A stretch of DNA of 64,000 bases, from assembly GCF_017104965.1 (NCBI RefSeq), contig NZ_JAAGPR010000010.1, positions 62,001 to 126,000 of the forward strand. The letters are read 5' to 3'. The stretch is from Paraburkholderia sp. Ac-20340. Its GTDB lineage: Bacteria > Pseudomonadota > Gammaproteobacteria > Burkholderiales > Burkholderiaceae. Each line of letters starts with the position of its first letter. Within the stretch, counting starts at the first letter, position 1. A program made the translations under genes and the position numbers. The notes below the pieces were generated by a model. That model did no database searches. It worked only from the letters and a program-made list of their open reading frames with translations, and had not been told where the DNA came from. Shown here one piece after another: positions 51,401-59,491 of this stretch.

Positions 51401-51427
51401 CTATCCGTTTCATGGAACCCTTATCCG
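51401..51427 (-). promoter_or_regulatory. Variant tandem operator upstream of the indole operon
   Basis: CTATCCG at 51401-51407 and TTATCCG at 51421-51427, 20 bp apart and in the same orientation relative to the gene as the repeats at antA and catA. The spacer is unrelated to the ant/cat sites and 2 bp shorter. It may be bound by the divergent AraC regulator rather than AntR. Confidence 0.6.
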
Positions 51428-51601
51428 CCAATTCCAGAAAATCGCGGCTCGCGCGCGCGACCTGGCAATTGACGCGGGTTTATTCGGATGTAGACGGGCG
51501 AAGCGCTCTTCTACGATGCACACAGGCAGGCACGCAGGCCCGCTTTTTGCATTTTTCTGTCGTGAACCGTCTGGATTGCCGCATTGTCCAGAAACTCGCG
51601 C

Positions 51602-51618
51602 GACTATCCGGATACTCC
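51602..51618. promoter_or_regulatory. Single half-site resembling the ant/cat operator
   Basis: The 16 nt from 51603 match the ant/cat sequence GCTATCCGGCTACTCG at 13 positions (CTATCCGG and TACTC conserved). It lies about 80 nt before the regulator gene, in a position suited to autoregulation or to long-distance control of the indole operon. Confidence 0.55.
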
Positions 51619-51697
51619 GTGAGTAGCGCGGCGCGGTTCACCACAACAGCAACAGATGCACTCGAGCGGTGCAGGTGAGCGGGATTGGAGATCTTCG

Positions 51698-52732
51698 ATG
51701 GCGCAATATGTCCCTGGGAATCGTCTTGCCGACGCCCAATGGTTTAACTACGGCAATCTGTTGATGCAGTCGACCGATTTCGACGAAGTGCGTTCATCGG
51801 TGGCCGATGTGTTCAAGCCACATCGATTGACTGTCACAGGCCGCGCGAGTGAGTTGCACAGCCGTTTGCATCACACGCGCTGGGGCAATCTCTCGCTGAA
51901 TCTGCTCGACTACGGCAGCGAAGTCATCATCGAACCCGACCTGCTCGAAGACTTCTTCCTGCTGCAGATTCCCCTGCAAGGGCAGGCGGAAATCGAATGC
52001 GGCGCTCAGGCGTTCGTATCGTCGCCACTGGCGGCTTCGCTGGTGTCGCCCACGCTGGCGCTGCGCATGCGGTGGGGCGAAGCCTGTCCGCAGGCGATTC
52101 TGCGTATCGAGCGCACGGTGCTGGAGCGTCATGCTCAACGTCACTTCGGCGATGCCGCGCGCGGGGCCCTGGAATTCGCGCCGGAATTCGCGCTGACATC
52201 ACCGCAAGGACAGTGCGTGATGCAACTCTTGCCGATGCTCGCGGAAATCATGAGTACGGAAGCGCATCCGCTGCGCAATCCACTCGCTTTCGAGCAATTC
52301 GAATCGACGCTGTTGAATGCGCTGATCTACGGTCAACCGAATAGCGTGCGCAACAGCCTGACGCGCGAACGCCGGCCACTCGCGCCGTTTTATGTGCGCC
52401 GCGTGGAGGAGTATATTCGCGCGCATTTGCAGGAGCCGCTCACCATCGAGCGCCTCGCGGAGTTCGGCAATGTGAGTCCGAGCACCTTGTTTGCCGCATT
52501 CAAGCACTGCCACGGCGTAACGCCAATGGTATTCGTGCGTCAGTTGCGGCTCGAACGCGTGCGGATGGATCTGATCGGCGCAGAGGCCGTGACGGGTCCG
52601 GGGCGCTCGTCGGTCACGGATATTGCGCTGAAATGGGGCTTCGCCCATCTGGGACGTTTCTCGATGGAGTACAAGCGCGCATTTGGCGAGTCGCCTTCGG
52701 AAAGTTTGAGGACGCGGCGCGAGACGCTTTAA
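51698..52732 (+). CDS. AraC-family regulator of the indole operon (IifR-like)
   Basis: 344 residues from ATG 51698 with GGAG upstream; the ATG-like start at 51656 lacks support. The N-terminal effector domain reads LSLNLLDYGSEVIIEPDLLE and DFFLLQIPLQGQAEI. The C-terminal double HTH has FGNVSPSTLFAAFKHCHGVT and LKWGFAHLGRFSMEYKRAFG. It is divergent from the indole genes, the usual arrangement for a dedicated activator. Its HTH recognition helices are similar but not identical to those of AntR, consistent with related but distinct operators. The inducer is probably indole or an early product. Confidence 0.88.
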   Translation: MAQYVPGNRLADAQWFNYGNLLMQSTDFDEVRSSVADVFKPHRLTVTGRASELHSRLHHTRWGNLSLNLLDYGSEVIIEPDLLEDFFLLQIPLQGQAEIECGAQAFVSSPLAASLVSPTLALRMRWGEACPQAILRIERTVLERHAQRHFGDAARGALEFAPEFALTSPQGQCVMQLLPMLAEIMSTEAHPLRNPLAFEQFESTLLNALIYGQPNSVRNSLTRERRPLAPFYVRRVEEYIRAHLQEPLTIERLAEFGNVSPSTLFAAFKHCHGVTPMVFVRQLRLERVRMDLIGAEAVTGPGRSSVTDIALKWGFAHLGRFSMEYKRAFGESPSESLRTRRETL

Positions 52733-52770
52733 GGATTTTTTTGCTCGCGCTGCGGCCTCGTTGACGCTAT

Positions 52771-53727
52771 TTAAGCGGCTTCCAACGCGGCGCTTGCCGC
52801 AGCGCGCGGGCGCTGGACGATCTGGTTGTCGCGGCCTTGCAGCAGCGGCGTCAGAACGACATCGAATTCAATGTGCTTGTACGCGTCGGCTTTCAGGCCC
52901 AATGCTGCACCGCCGGTTTTCTCGACGACGTGCGGAATGAGTTCTTCGCGCGTGGCATAAGCGAAGTCATCCCAGATCAGCGGATCGCCTTCGATATTGA
53001 ATTGCGTGGTGAGCTTGCGGTGATCGCCGCTCGAGATAAAGAAGTGCACGTGTGCCGGGCGGTTGCCGTGGCGGCCCAGACCGTCGAGCAGTTGCTGCGT
53101 GGCGCCGTGCGGCGGGCAGCCATAACCCACCGGCATGAGCGTGCGGAATTCATACACGCCGTCTGCGCCCGTTTTCGCTGCGCCGCGCAGATTGAAATCG
53201 GTTTGCGCGCCGGTCGGGTCGAAGTGCGAATAGAAGCCATTGGAATTGGCGTGCCAGCATTCGACCACGGCGTTGGCGATAGGCTTGCCGTCCGTGCCTT
53301 TGACCGTGCCGCGAATGATCAGCGGGCCTGCGTTCGCGTCTTCGTCGAAGTCGATCTTCGCCACGCCGTCGCGCACCGGCGCGCCGGCCACATAGAGCGG
53401 GCCTTCGATCGTGCGCGGCGTGCCGCCGTCCAGACCAGTTGCCTTGTCTTCCGCGTCCATGCGTACATCGAGGTATTTTTCCAGACCGAGACCTGCTGCA
53501 AGCAGCGCCGCTTCGCCGTCCTGACCCAGCTTGTTCAGATAGTTGACGCCGGCCCACACTTCATCGGGTGTGATGTCGAGATCGTCGATGGCCTTGAACA
53601 GATCGCCCAGCAGACGATGAATGATTTGCTGGAAACGCGCGTTGCCGGTATTGCCGGCATGGTCGTTGAAATTCGCAGCGGCTTTCAGCAGATCCTGCAC
53701 TTCCTTCGTATCGAATACTTTGACGCT
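52771..53727 (-). CDS. catA: Catechol 1,2-dioxygenase
   Basis: 318 residues from ATG 53727; a GTG at 53745 would add six residues. The intradiol dioxygenase core has the Fe(III) ligands Tyr167 (GFYSHFD), Tyr203 (MPVGYGCPP), His227 and His229 (RPAHVHFF). The N-terminal helical dimerisation domain (about 1-100) includes DELWAGV-like DEVWAGVNYLNKLG. It opens catechol to cis,cis-muconate using O2. No catB or catC lies in the window, so the rest of the beta-ketoadipate branch must be elsewhere. Its promoter carries the ant-type operator. Confidence 0.97.
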   Translation of the reverse strand, partial: SVKVFDTKEVQDLLKAAANFNDHAGNTGNARFQQIIHRLLGDLFKAIDDLDITPDEVWAGVNYLNKLGQDGEAALLAAGLGLEKYLDVRMDAEDKATGLDGGTPRTIEGPLYVAGAPVRDGVAKIDFDEDANAGPLIIRGTVKGTDGKPIANAVVECWHANSNGFYSHFDPTGAQTDFNLRGAAKTGADGVYEFRTLMPVGYGCPPHGATQQLLDGLGRHGNRPAHVHFFISSGDHRKLTTQFNIEGDPLIWDDFAYATREELIPHVVEKTGGAALGLKADAYKHIEFDVVLTPLLQGRDNQIVQRPRAAASAALEAA

Positions 53728-54058
53728 CATGATTAGTGTCTCCACACATGTATTTTGGGGAACAGCGGCAAGGCAGTGAAAATGTCGTGCGTTTGCGCGT
53801 TGCTTTTCACATCGTTCTACGCCATTGAATACCGCTCAGGAATGACACGCTATCCGGCTACTCGAAGTTCGCTATCCGTTTCTTTTGAAGCGCATCGACC
53901 TGTACAAAAACGACGGCGATTTGTCCTTTTGCGTCAATGGCGCATACGTTCCTGCTCGATGCCGTTCTTCTTCTATGGCACCGGAAAATGGTGACATCTA
54001 CTGAGGCGGTCGGCAGCGTTGCGCCCCGTGGCGCTGCCGTTCTCACCCAGAGGACGTC
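53728..54058. promoter_or_regulatory. Divergent region between catA and MFS transporter
   Basis: 331 nt without a gene. It contains the operator at 53848-53880 oriented toward catA; it could also control the divergent transporter. Promoter boxes were not assigned. Confidence 0.6.
53848..53880 (-). promoter_or_regulatory. AraC/XylS-type operator upstream of catA
   Basis: Direct GCTATCCG repeats at 53849-53856 and 53871-53878, 22 bp apart. The 16 nt GCTATCCGGCTACTCG are identical to the antA site read on its minus strand, and the spacing and second repeat are also kept. The site lies about 122-151 bp before the catA start and points toward catA. Confidence 0.8.
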
Positions 54059-55507
54059 ATGCGAACTGCTTCCGCTTCCCCGTCAACGGACACGCGCGCA
54101 AGCGCTGCGGCGCGGCTGGAGCGTCTGCCGCTTTCCGGCTATCACAAGCTGATTTTCACCATCATCGCGCTGGCGTTCTTCTTCGACTCGGTCGATCTGG
54201 GCACGATGACTTTTGTGCTGGGCTCGATCAAGAAGGAGTTCGCGCTCACGAATGCGCAGGCCGGGCTGGTGGCGAGTTCGAGCTTCTTCGGCATGACGCT
54301 CGGGGCGGCAGTGGCGGGCCTGCTGGCCGATCGCTTCGGCCGTCGTCCGGTATTTCAATGGAGCATGGTCCTCTGGGGCGTGGCGTCGTATCTCTGCTCG
54401 ACGGCGCACGACATGAACTCGCTGATCGTCTATCGCATCCTGCTGGGCTTCGGCATGGGCATGGAGTTTCCAATCGCCCAGGCGCTGCTGTCCGAATTCG
54501 TGCCTGCCGCCAAACGCGGCCGTCTGGTTGCGCTGATGGACGGCTTCTGGCCGCTCGGCTTCATCACGGCGGGCATCGTTTCCTACTTCGTGCTGCCCGC
54601 GCTCGGCTGGCGCACCGTGTTCGCACTGCTGGCGATTCCGGCCGTGTTCGTGCTGGTCGTGCGCCGGATCGTGCCCGAATCGCCGCGCTGGCTCGAACAT
54701 CGCGGCCAGGCGGCGGAAGCGGACCGCGTGGTGTCGATGATCGAGGCGCGCGTGATGCAATCGACCGGCCTCAAGAGTCTGCCCGCGCCCGCGCGCATCG
54801 TGGAGGCTGCGCCCACGCGCGGGCGCAGTGCGTTGCGCGAAATCTGGAGCCCGGCATACCGGCGTCGCACGGCCATGGTCTGGGCGCTCTGGTTCTTCGC
54901 GCTGCTCGGCTTCTACGGCCTCACTTCCTGGCTCGGCGCACTGCTGCAGCAGGCCGGTTTCGCGGTCACGCAGTCGGTGTTCTACACGGTGCTGATCTCT
55001 CTGGGCGGCGTGCCCGGTTTTCTCTGCGCGGCGTGGCTCGTCGAAGTCTGGGGCCGCAAGCCCACCTGCGTGGTTTCCCTGCTGGGCGGCGGCGTGATGG
55101 CCTATGCGTACGGCCAGACGGCCTTGCACGGCGCGAGCATTCCGCTGTTGATCGGCACCGGCCTCGTCATGCAGTTTTTCCTCTTCGCGATGTGGGCCGC
55201 GCTCTACACCTATACGCCCGAACTCTACGGCACCGGCGCGCGGGCGACCGGCTCCGGCTTCGCCTCGGCGATCGGGCGAGTGGGTTCGCTGATCGGCCCT
55301 TACGCGGTGGGCGTGGTCTTGCCGCTGTTCGGACAAGGCGGAGTGTTCATGCTCGGCGCGCTGTCGTTCGCCGTGGCGGCGCTGGCCGTGTGGGTGCTGG
55401 GCGTGGAGACAAAGGGCCTGTCGCTCGAAGCATTGACTTCATCGGATGACTCCGGCGCCGCCTTGCCGCTGGCGGGCAGCGAAGTCTGGGAAAAACGGGT
55501 CAATTGA
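54059..55507 (+). CDS. MFS transporter divergent from catA
   Basis: 482 residues with about 12 TM segments. Motifs are FFDSVDLGTMTFVLGSIKKE in TM1, GLLADRFGRRPVFQWSM in loop 2-3, YRILLGFGMGMEFPIAQALL, RRIVPESPRWLEHRGQ, and a second GR-K motif at VEVWGRKPTCV. This resembles the metabolite:H+ symporter and sugar-porter-like groups that carry aromatic acids or nicotinate. The start ATG 54059 has GAGG upstream. Divergence from catA over an ant-type operator suggests it imports a substrate of the indole/anthranilate route, or exports an intermediate. Confidence 0.88.
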   Translation: MRTASASPSTDTRASAAARLERLPLSGYHKLIFTIIALAFFFDSVDLGTMTFVLGSIKKEFALTNAQAGLVASSSFFGMTLGAAVAGLLADRFGRRPVFQWSMVLWGVASYLCSTAHDMNSLIVYRILLGFGMGMEFPIAQALLSEFVPAAKRGRLVALMDGFWPLGFITAGIVSYFVLPALGWRTVFALLAIPAVFVLVVRRIVPESPRWLEHRGQAAEADRVVSMIEARVMQSTGLKSLPAPARIVEAAPTRGRSALREIWSPAYRRRTAMVWALWFFALLGFYGLTSWLGALLQQAGFAVTQSVFYTVLISLGGVPGFLCAAWLVEVWGRKPTCVVSLLGGGVMAYAYGQTALHGASIPLLIGTGLVMQFFLFAMWAALYTYTPELYGTGARATGSGFASAIGRVGSLIGPYAVGVVLPLFGQGGVFMLGALSFAVAALAVWVLGVETKGLSLEALTSSDDSGAALPLAGSEVWEKRVN

Positions 55508-55593
55508 TACGCGTTGGCCCTGGTGGATTCCCCAGGAACCAGATGGGCCGATATTTTTGAAAACTGCTTGTGATGGAACCAGTGTTGGCATAC

Positions 55594-55614
55594 ATTGGTT
55601 TCTCCAAAACCAAT
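55594..55614. promoter_or_regulatory. Palindrome before the binding-protein gene
   Basis: A perfect 8-bp inverted repeat ATTGGTTT-CTCCA-AAACCAAT lies 15 nt before the ATG of the substrate-binding protein. It contains TGGT...ACCA as does the palindrome before the reductase gene at 59447-59472. A GntR/FCD regulator encoded between them could bind both; this is inference. Confidence 0.5.
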
Positions 55615-55629
55615 TTGAGAGTTCACGCG

Positions 55630-56748
55630 ATGCGTCATCTCATGACTGTTCTGGCCGCAGTCGCGGCCTTCAGCGTTGCCGCCGCGCAGGCGCAGGAAGT
55701 CGTCGTTATCGGCCATTCGGCGCCGCTGACCGGGCCGCAGGCCGCGAACGGCAAGGACAACGAGAACGGCGCGCGCCTTGCCATCGACGAATTGAACAAG
55801 CAGCCGATCACCGTCGCCGGCAAGACGGTCACGTTCAAACTGGACTCGCAGGATGACCAGGCGGACCCGAAAGTAGGCGTGCAGGTGGCCCAGAATCTGG
55901 TCGATCACAATGTCATCGCGGTGGTTGGCCCGTACAACTCAGGCGTGGCGATTCCGGCTTCGCGCGTCTACAACAACGCGGGCATTCCGATGCTGCCGGT
56001 CGCTTCGAATCCGGCGCTCACGCAGCAGGGCTTCAAGACGATCTTCCGTATCGGCGCGAGCGACGAGCAACTGGGCGGCACCATGGCCGAGTTCGCCGTG
56101 AAAACGCTCAAGGCGAAGACCGCGGCGATCGTCGACGATCGCACGGCTTACGGGCAGGGCGTGGCGCAGCAGTTCGAGCAGGTGGCGAAGGCGCGCGGCC
56201 TGAAGATCGTCGATCACCAGTTCACGAACTCTCAGGCCACGGATTTTCTCGGCATCCTCACGGCCATCAAGGGCGAAAACCCGGACGTGATCTTCTTCGG
56301 CGGTTACGCGGCGCAAGGCGCGCCGATGGCCAAACAGATGCGTCAGCGCGGTCTGCGCGCGAAGCTGCTGGGCGGCGACGGCATCTGTTCCGCCGATATG
56401 GGCAAGGTGGCGGGCGACGCAGCATCGATCGTCTATTGCGCCCAGGGCGGCATCGCGCTGGACAAGAGCGCCGCCGGCCGCGAATTCCTCAAGAAGTACC
56501 ACGACGCCTATCACGCCGACACCCAGGTCTATGCGGTCAGCTATTACGACGGCGTGAAGATGCTCGCCGACGCGATGGTCAAGGCCGGCACGACCACCGA
56601 CAAGGCAAAGCTCATCGACCAGCTCGCGAAGGAAGACTATAAAGGCGTGGCCGCAACGTATTCGTTCGATGCGAAGGGCGATCTGAAGGGCGCGCCGACG
56701 ACCGTTTATGTCATCCGCAACGGCTTGCCGGTTCCGTACGGGCAATGA
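55630..56748 (+). CDS. ABC transporter substrate-binding protein, branched-chain amino acid (LivK) type
   Basis: 372 residues from ATG 55630, the start that gives a proper signal peptide (LAAVAAFSVAAAQAQ, cut near residue 21). The mature protein has the Leu/Ile/Val-binding fold: VVVIGHSAPLTGPQAANGKD, VVGPYNSGVAIPAS, AAIVDDRTAYGQGVAQQFE and VIFFGGYAAQGAPM. It works in the periplasm and needs LivHMGF-like partners that are not encoded here. Its place before the hydroxyproline dehydratase suggests it captures trans-3-hydroxyproline or a related imino acid. That ligand is inferred. Confidence 0.9.
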   Translation: MRHLMTVLAAVAAFSVAAAQAQEVVVIGHSAPLTGPQAANGKDNENGARLAIDELNKQPITVAGKTVTFKLDSQDDQADPKVGVQVAQNLVDHNVIAVVGPYNSGVAIPASRVYNNAGIPMLPVASNPALTQQGFKTIFRIGASDEQLGGTMAEFAVKTLKAKTAAIVDDRTAYGQGVAQQFEQVAKARGLKIVDHQFTNSQATDFLGILTAIKGENPDVIFFGGYAAQGAPMAKQMRQRGLRAKLLGGDGICSADMGKVAGDAASIVYCAQGGIALDKSAAGREFLKKYHDAYHADTQVYAVSYYDGVKMLADAMVKAGTTTDKAKLIDQLAKEDYKGVAATYSFDAKGDLKGAPTTVYVIRNGLPVPYGQ

Positions 56749-56789
56749 GCTGAATGCGCGCTGTTTATACGTTATCGAAACACTGAATC

Positions 56790-57797
56790 ATGAAACCGAC
56801 CCGCACCATTTCCACCGTCGAGGTTCACACCGGCGGCGAGGCCTTTCGCATCGTCACGAGCGGTTTGCCGCGCCTGCCCGGCGACACGATCGTCCAGCGT
56901 CGCGCCTGGCTCAAGGACAACGCCGACGATATCCGCCGTGCGCTCATGTTCGAACCGCGCGGCCACGCGGATATGTACGGCGGCTACCTGACCGAGCCGG
57001 TCTCGCCAAACGCCGACTTCGGCGTGATCTTTCTGCACAACGAAGGCTATAGCGACCACTGCGGTCATGGTGTGATCGCGCTCTCCACGGCCGCGGTCGA
57101 ACTGGGCTGGGTGCAGCGCACCGAACCCGAAACGCGCGTGGGGATCGACGCGCCTTGCGGCTTTATCGAAGCTTTCGTGAAGTGGGATGGCGAGCACGCG
57201 GGCACGGTGCGTTTCGTGAATGTGCCGTCGTTCCTGTGGCAACGCGACGTGACGGTGGACACGCCCACCTTCGGCAAGGTGACCGGTGATATTGCCTATG
57301 GCGGCGCGTTTTATTTCTATGTCGATGGCGCGCCGTTCGATCTGCCGGTGCGCGAGGCGGCGGTCGAGAAGTTGATCCGCTTCGGCGCGGAAGTGAAGGA
57401 AGCGGCGAACAAGGCCTTTCCCGTACAGCACCCGGAGATTCCCGAAATCAACCATATCTACGGGACGATTATCGCCAACGCGCCGCGTCACGCCGGTTCG
57501 ACCCAGGCGAACTGCTGCGTGTTCGCGGACCGCGAAGTCGATCGCTCGCCCACGGGATCGGGCACGGGCGGGCGCGTGGCGCAGCTGTATCAGCGCGGCG
57601 AATTGAAGGCGGGCGAAACGCTGGTGAACGAGTCGATCGTCGGCACGGTGTTCAAGGGGCGCGTGTTGAAGGAAACCACGGTGCAAGGCATCCCGGCCGT
57701 GATTCCCGAAGTCGAAGGCGAGGCCTATATCTGCGGCTTCGCGCAGTGGATCATCGACGAACGCGATCCGCTGACCTACGGTTTTCTTGTACGTTAG
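56790..57797 (+). CDS. Trans-3-hydroxy-L-proline dehydratase (proline racemase superfamily)
   Basis: 335 residues of the proline racemase superfamily. The first catalytic site is Cys91 (SDHCGHG). The second is Thr255 (DRSPTGSGTGG) instead of Cys. In this superfamily Cys/Cys enzymes are racemases or 4-hydroxyproline epimerases, whereas Cys/Thr marks trans-3-hydroxy-L-proline dehydratases, giving delta1-pyrroline-2-carboxylate. A reductase for that product is encoded at 59492-60406, strengthening the call. The gene follows the binding-protein gene by 41 nt and ends at a strong terminator. Confidence 0.88.
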   Translation: MKPTRTISTVEVHTGGEAFRIVTSGLPRLPGDTIVQRRAWLKDNADDIRRALMFEPRGHADMYGGYLTEPVSPNADFGVIFLHNEGYSDHCGHGVIALSTAAVELGWVQRTEPETRVGIDAPCGFIEAFVKWDGEHAGTVRFVNVPSFLWQRDVTVDTPTFGKVTGDIAYGGAFYFYVDGAPFDLPVREAAVEKLIRFGAEVKEAANKAFPVQHPEIPEINHIYGTIIANAPRHAGSTQANCCVFADREVDRSPTGSGTGGRVAQLYQRGELKAGETLVNESIVGTVFKGRVLKETTVQGIPAVIPEVEGEAYICGFAQWIIDERDPLTYGFLVR

Positions 57798-57829
57798 TCT
57801 CCTCTACATCCCGGTACCAGGGATTTGCT

Positions 57830-57863
57830 GCGCGCGCCGGGATGTTCCGCGCGCGCTTTTTTT
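57830..57863 (+). terminator. Rho-independent terminator after the dehydratase
   Basis: An 8-bp GC stem (GCGCGCGC / GCGCGCGC) with an 11-nt loop is followed by seven T residues (57857-57863). Confidence 0.88.
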
Positions 57864-57917
57864 CGCGCTGCGTGTAGCATCGTGCGCAATGCGATCAATG
57901 GAATGGACTGGCCGGCA

Positions 57918-58496
57918 ATGAATCTCGACCTCCTTTTTACCGAACTGTGGCGCTGTCTTGCGAACGGCACGCTGGCGGGGCATCAGCCATTCAAGGTCAT
58001 GCAGGCGGCCACGATCGCACTCGACGGATCGCCCGATGTGCGCAGCGTGGTGCTGCGCACCGTGAGCGAATCTGAGAACCTCATCACGTTTCACACCGAT
58101 CTGCGCTCGCCGAAGATTGCGCAATTGCGCCAGCGGCCGCGCATCGCGCTCGCGGGCGTGGATGCCGCGCGCAATGTGCAGATTCGTGTTGCGGGCGAAG
58201 TGCGTATCGTCGATGAAGGGGACGCGCGACGCGCGGCCTGGCAACGCAGCCGCCAGCAGAGCCTGATTGTGTATCGCACCTTGCTCGCGCCCGGCACGCC
58301 CATCGACCAGCCCGCCGATGCCTTCGCAAAGCCGCAGCCAACGCCCGATGCCGATGCCGGCTTCGAGCACTTTTGCGTGGTCGACATCAGGCCGGATGCG
58401 CTGGACTGGCTCGATCTATCGGCGGCGGATGGACATCAACGCGCGCGCTTCGTGCGCGAAAGCGGGCGCTGGTCCAGTGGCTGGGTCGCGCCATGA
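57918..58496 (+). CDS. Pyridoxamine 5'-phosphate oxidase-like FMN-binding protein
   Basis: 192 residues from ATG 57918; ATG 57903 is an alternative, and the frame upstream of that runs through the terminator. The sequence has the PNPOx-like split barrel: ATIALDGSPDVRSVVLRTVS, LITFHTDLRSPKIAQLRQRP, RIALAGVDAARNVQIRVAGE. The C-terminus ARFVRESGRWSSGWVAP differs from true PdxH, and the phosphate-binding residues of PdxH are not evident, so it is probably a general FMN or F420-type oxidoreductase of unknown role. It lies between the two halves of the hydroxyproline genes, convergent with gntR. Confidence 0.8.
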   Translation: MNLDLLFTELWRCLANGTLAGHQPFKVMQAATIALDGSPDVRSVVLRTVSESENLITFHTDLRSPKIAQLRQRPRIALAGVDAARNVQIRVAGEVRIVDEGDARRAAWQRSRQQSLIVYRTLLAPGTPIDQPADAFAKPQPTPDADAGFEHFCVVDIRPDALDWLDLSAADGHQRARFVRESGRWSSGWVAP

Positions 58497-58533
58497 TCGC
58501 GCGGTGATCGCACGTAGACCGCGCGTTGATCAA

Positions 58534-59280
58534 TCAGCTTGGCGCGATATCGCGCTGGACGCGGTGAATGTGCTGCTCGACGTAAAACGCGGCGGCATCG
58601 GCGTCGCCGGTCACGATCGCTTCGTAAATCAGGCGGTGTTCGGCCACGTAAAGGCGGACGCGCGCGGGATCGTAAATGCCATCGTCCTTGATGCGCTTCC
58701 ACAAGGACTGATCCATGGTATCGGCGATTTCCTGGGCGATTTTGACCAGCAGCACGTCGCCGGTCATCACGGCGAGCTGGCGGTGAAACAGCCGGTCGCT
58801 GTTATTCCAGAGCGCGCGTTGCTCCGGGTCGGCCACATCCGTGAGCGTTTCCATCTGCTGCAGATAATGCTCGGCAAGCGGATCGCGTTTCTTGTGAGCC
58901 GCCGCGCGCCGGGCGATGGCGGGCTCCAGAATCAGGCGCACGTCGAGCGTGGCGGAAGGGCTGTAATCGGCTTGCAGCGTGTTCGCATCGCCGCTGGCGG
59001 GCACGACCGCGCGCGCCAGGATTGCGGGAGCGTCTTCGGCCACATAGGTGCCCGAATTGCGGCGCGTGACGACCAGCCCTTCGTTCTGCAACGCGCCGAT
59101 GGCTTCGCGCACGGCCGGCCGCCCGACGCCGAACATCGCTGCAAGCTCGCGTTCGGAGGGCAGGCGGGATTCCGGCAGATAGCGCCCGGCGCGAATTTCG
59201 GCCCGGACCTTTTCGGACACCTGTTCGTAGATCTGCAGCGGGCGAAAGTTCGCCGGGAAGTCGGTACGGGCGGAAGCCAT
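58534..59280 (-). CDS. GntR-family regulator, FadR (FCD) subfamily
   Basis: 248 residues from ATG 59280; the frame reaches 59439 without homology. The N-terminal winged HTH reads YEQVSEKVRAEIRAGRYLPE, SERELAAMFGVGRPAVREAI and NEGLVVTRRNSGTYV. The C-terminal FCD helical domain has the metal/ligand histidines in DRLFHRQLAVMTGD, EHRLIYEAI and YVEQHIHRV. It diverges from the pyrroline-2-carboxylate reductase gene, and a palindrome lies between them. It probably represses hydroxyproline genes until a pathway metabolite binds. Confidence 0.92.
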   Translation of the reverse strand: MASARTDFPANFRPLQIYEQVSEKVRAEIRAGRYLPESRLPSERELAAMFGVGRPAVREAIGALQNEGLVVTRRNSGTYVAEDAPAILARAVVPASGDANTLQADYSPSATLDVRLILEPAIARRAAAHKKRDPLAEHYLQQMETLTDVADPEQRALWNNSDRLFHRQLAVMTGDVLLVKIAQEIADTMDQSLWKRIKDDGIYDPARVRLYVAEHRLIYEAIVTGDADAAAFYVEQHIHRVQRDIAPS

Positions 59281-59446
59281 GAGAGAGCCTTGTTGGAGCC
59301 TGGTGATGCGTCTGGTCCTGAATATACCACTCCAGGCGCTGGCCGAAACCAGCACGGTCGGATTCACGCGCCCGGGAAGCATTTTTGGTTTTGATTCAGA
59401 GCCAGATTGGCGGATGTAACGTTCGAACTGGATTGCCATTTATCCA

Positions 59447-59472
59447 TAACTGGTTTACTTTTATACCAGTTA
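59447..59472. promoter_or_regulatory. Palindromic operator candidate between gntR and lhpI
   Basis: An 8-bp perfect inverted repeat TAACTGGT / ACCAGTTA with a 10-nt AT-rich centre, 20 nt before the reductase start and in the gntR divergent promoter region. It is a good candidate site for the FadR-type regulator. Confidence 0.6.
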
Positions 59473-59491
59473 ATACCATCGCTCACTTGCC

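Larger units (their letters stand above)
51343..51697. promoter_or_regulatory. Divergent region between indole operon and its AraC regulator
   Basis: 355 nt without a gene. It carries a tandem TATCCG pair near the operon (51401-51427) and a single long site near the regulator (51602-51618). Promoters of both units must lie here. Nothing else was recognised. Confidence 0.6.

Noticed and set aside
54083-55336. 417-codon minus-strand frame opposite the MFS gene
   Set aside because: Rich in Arg, His and Gln with no motif; the plus strand is a typical 12-TM carrier.
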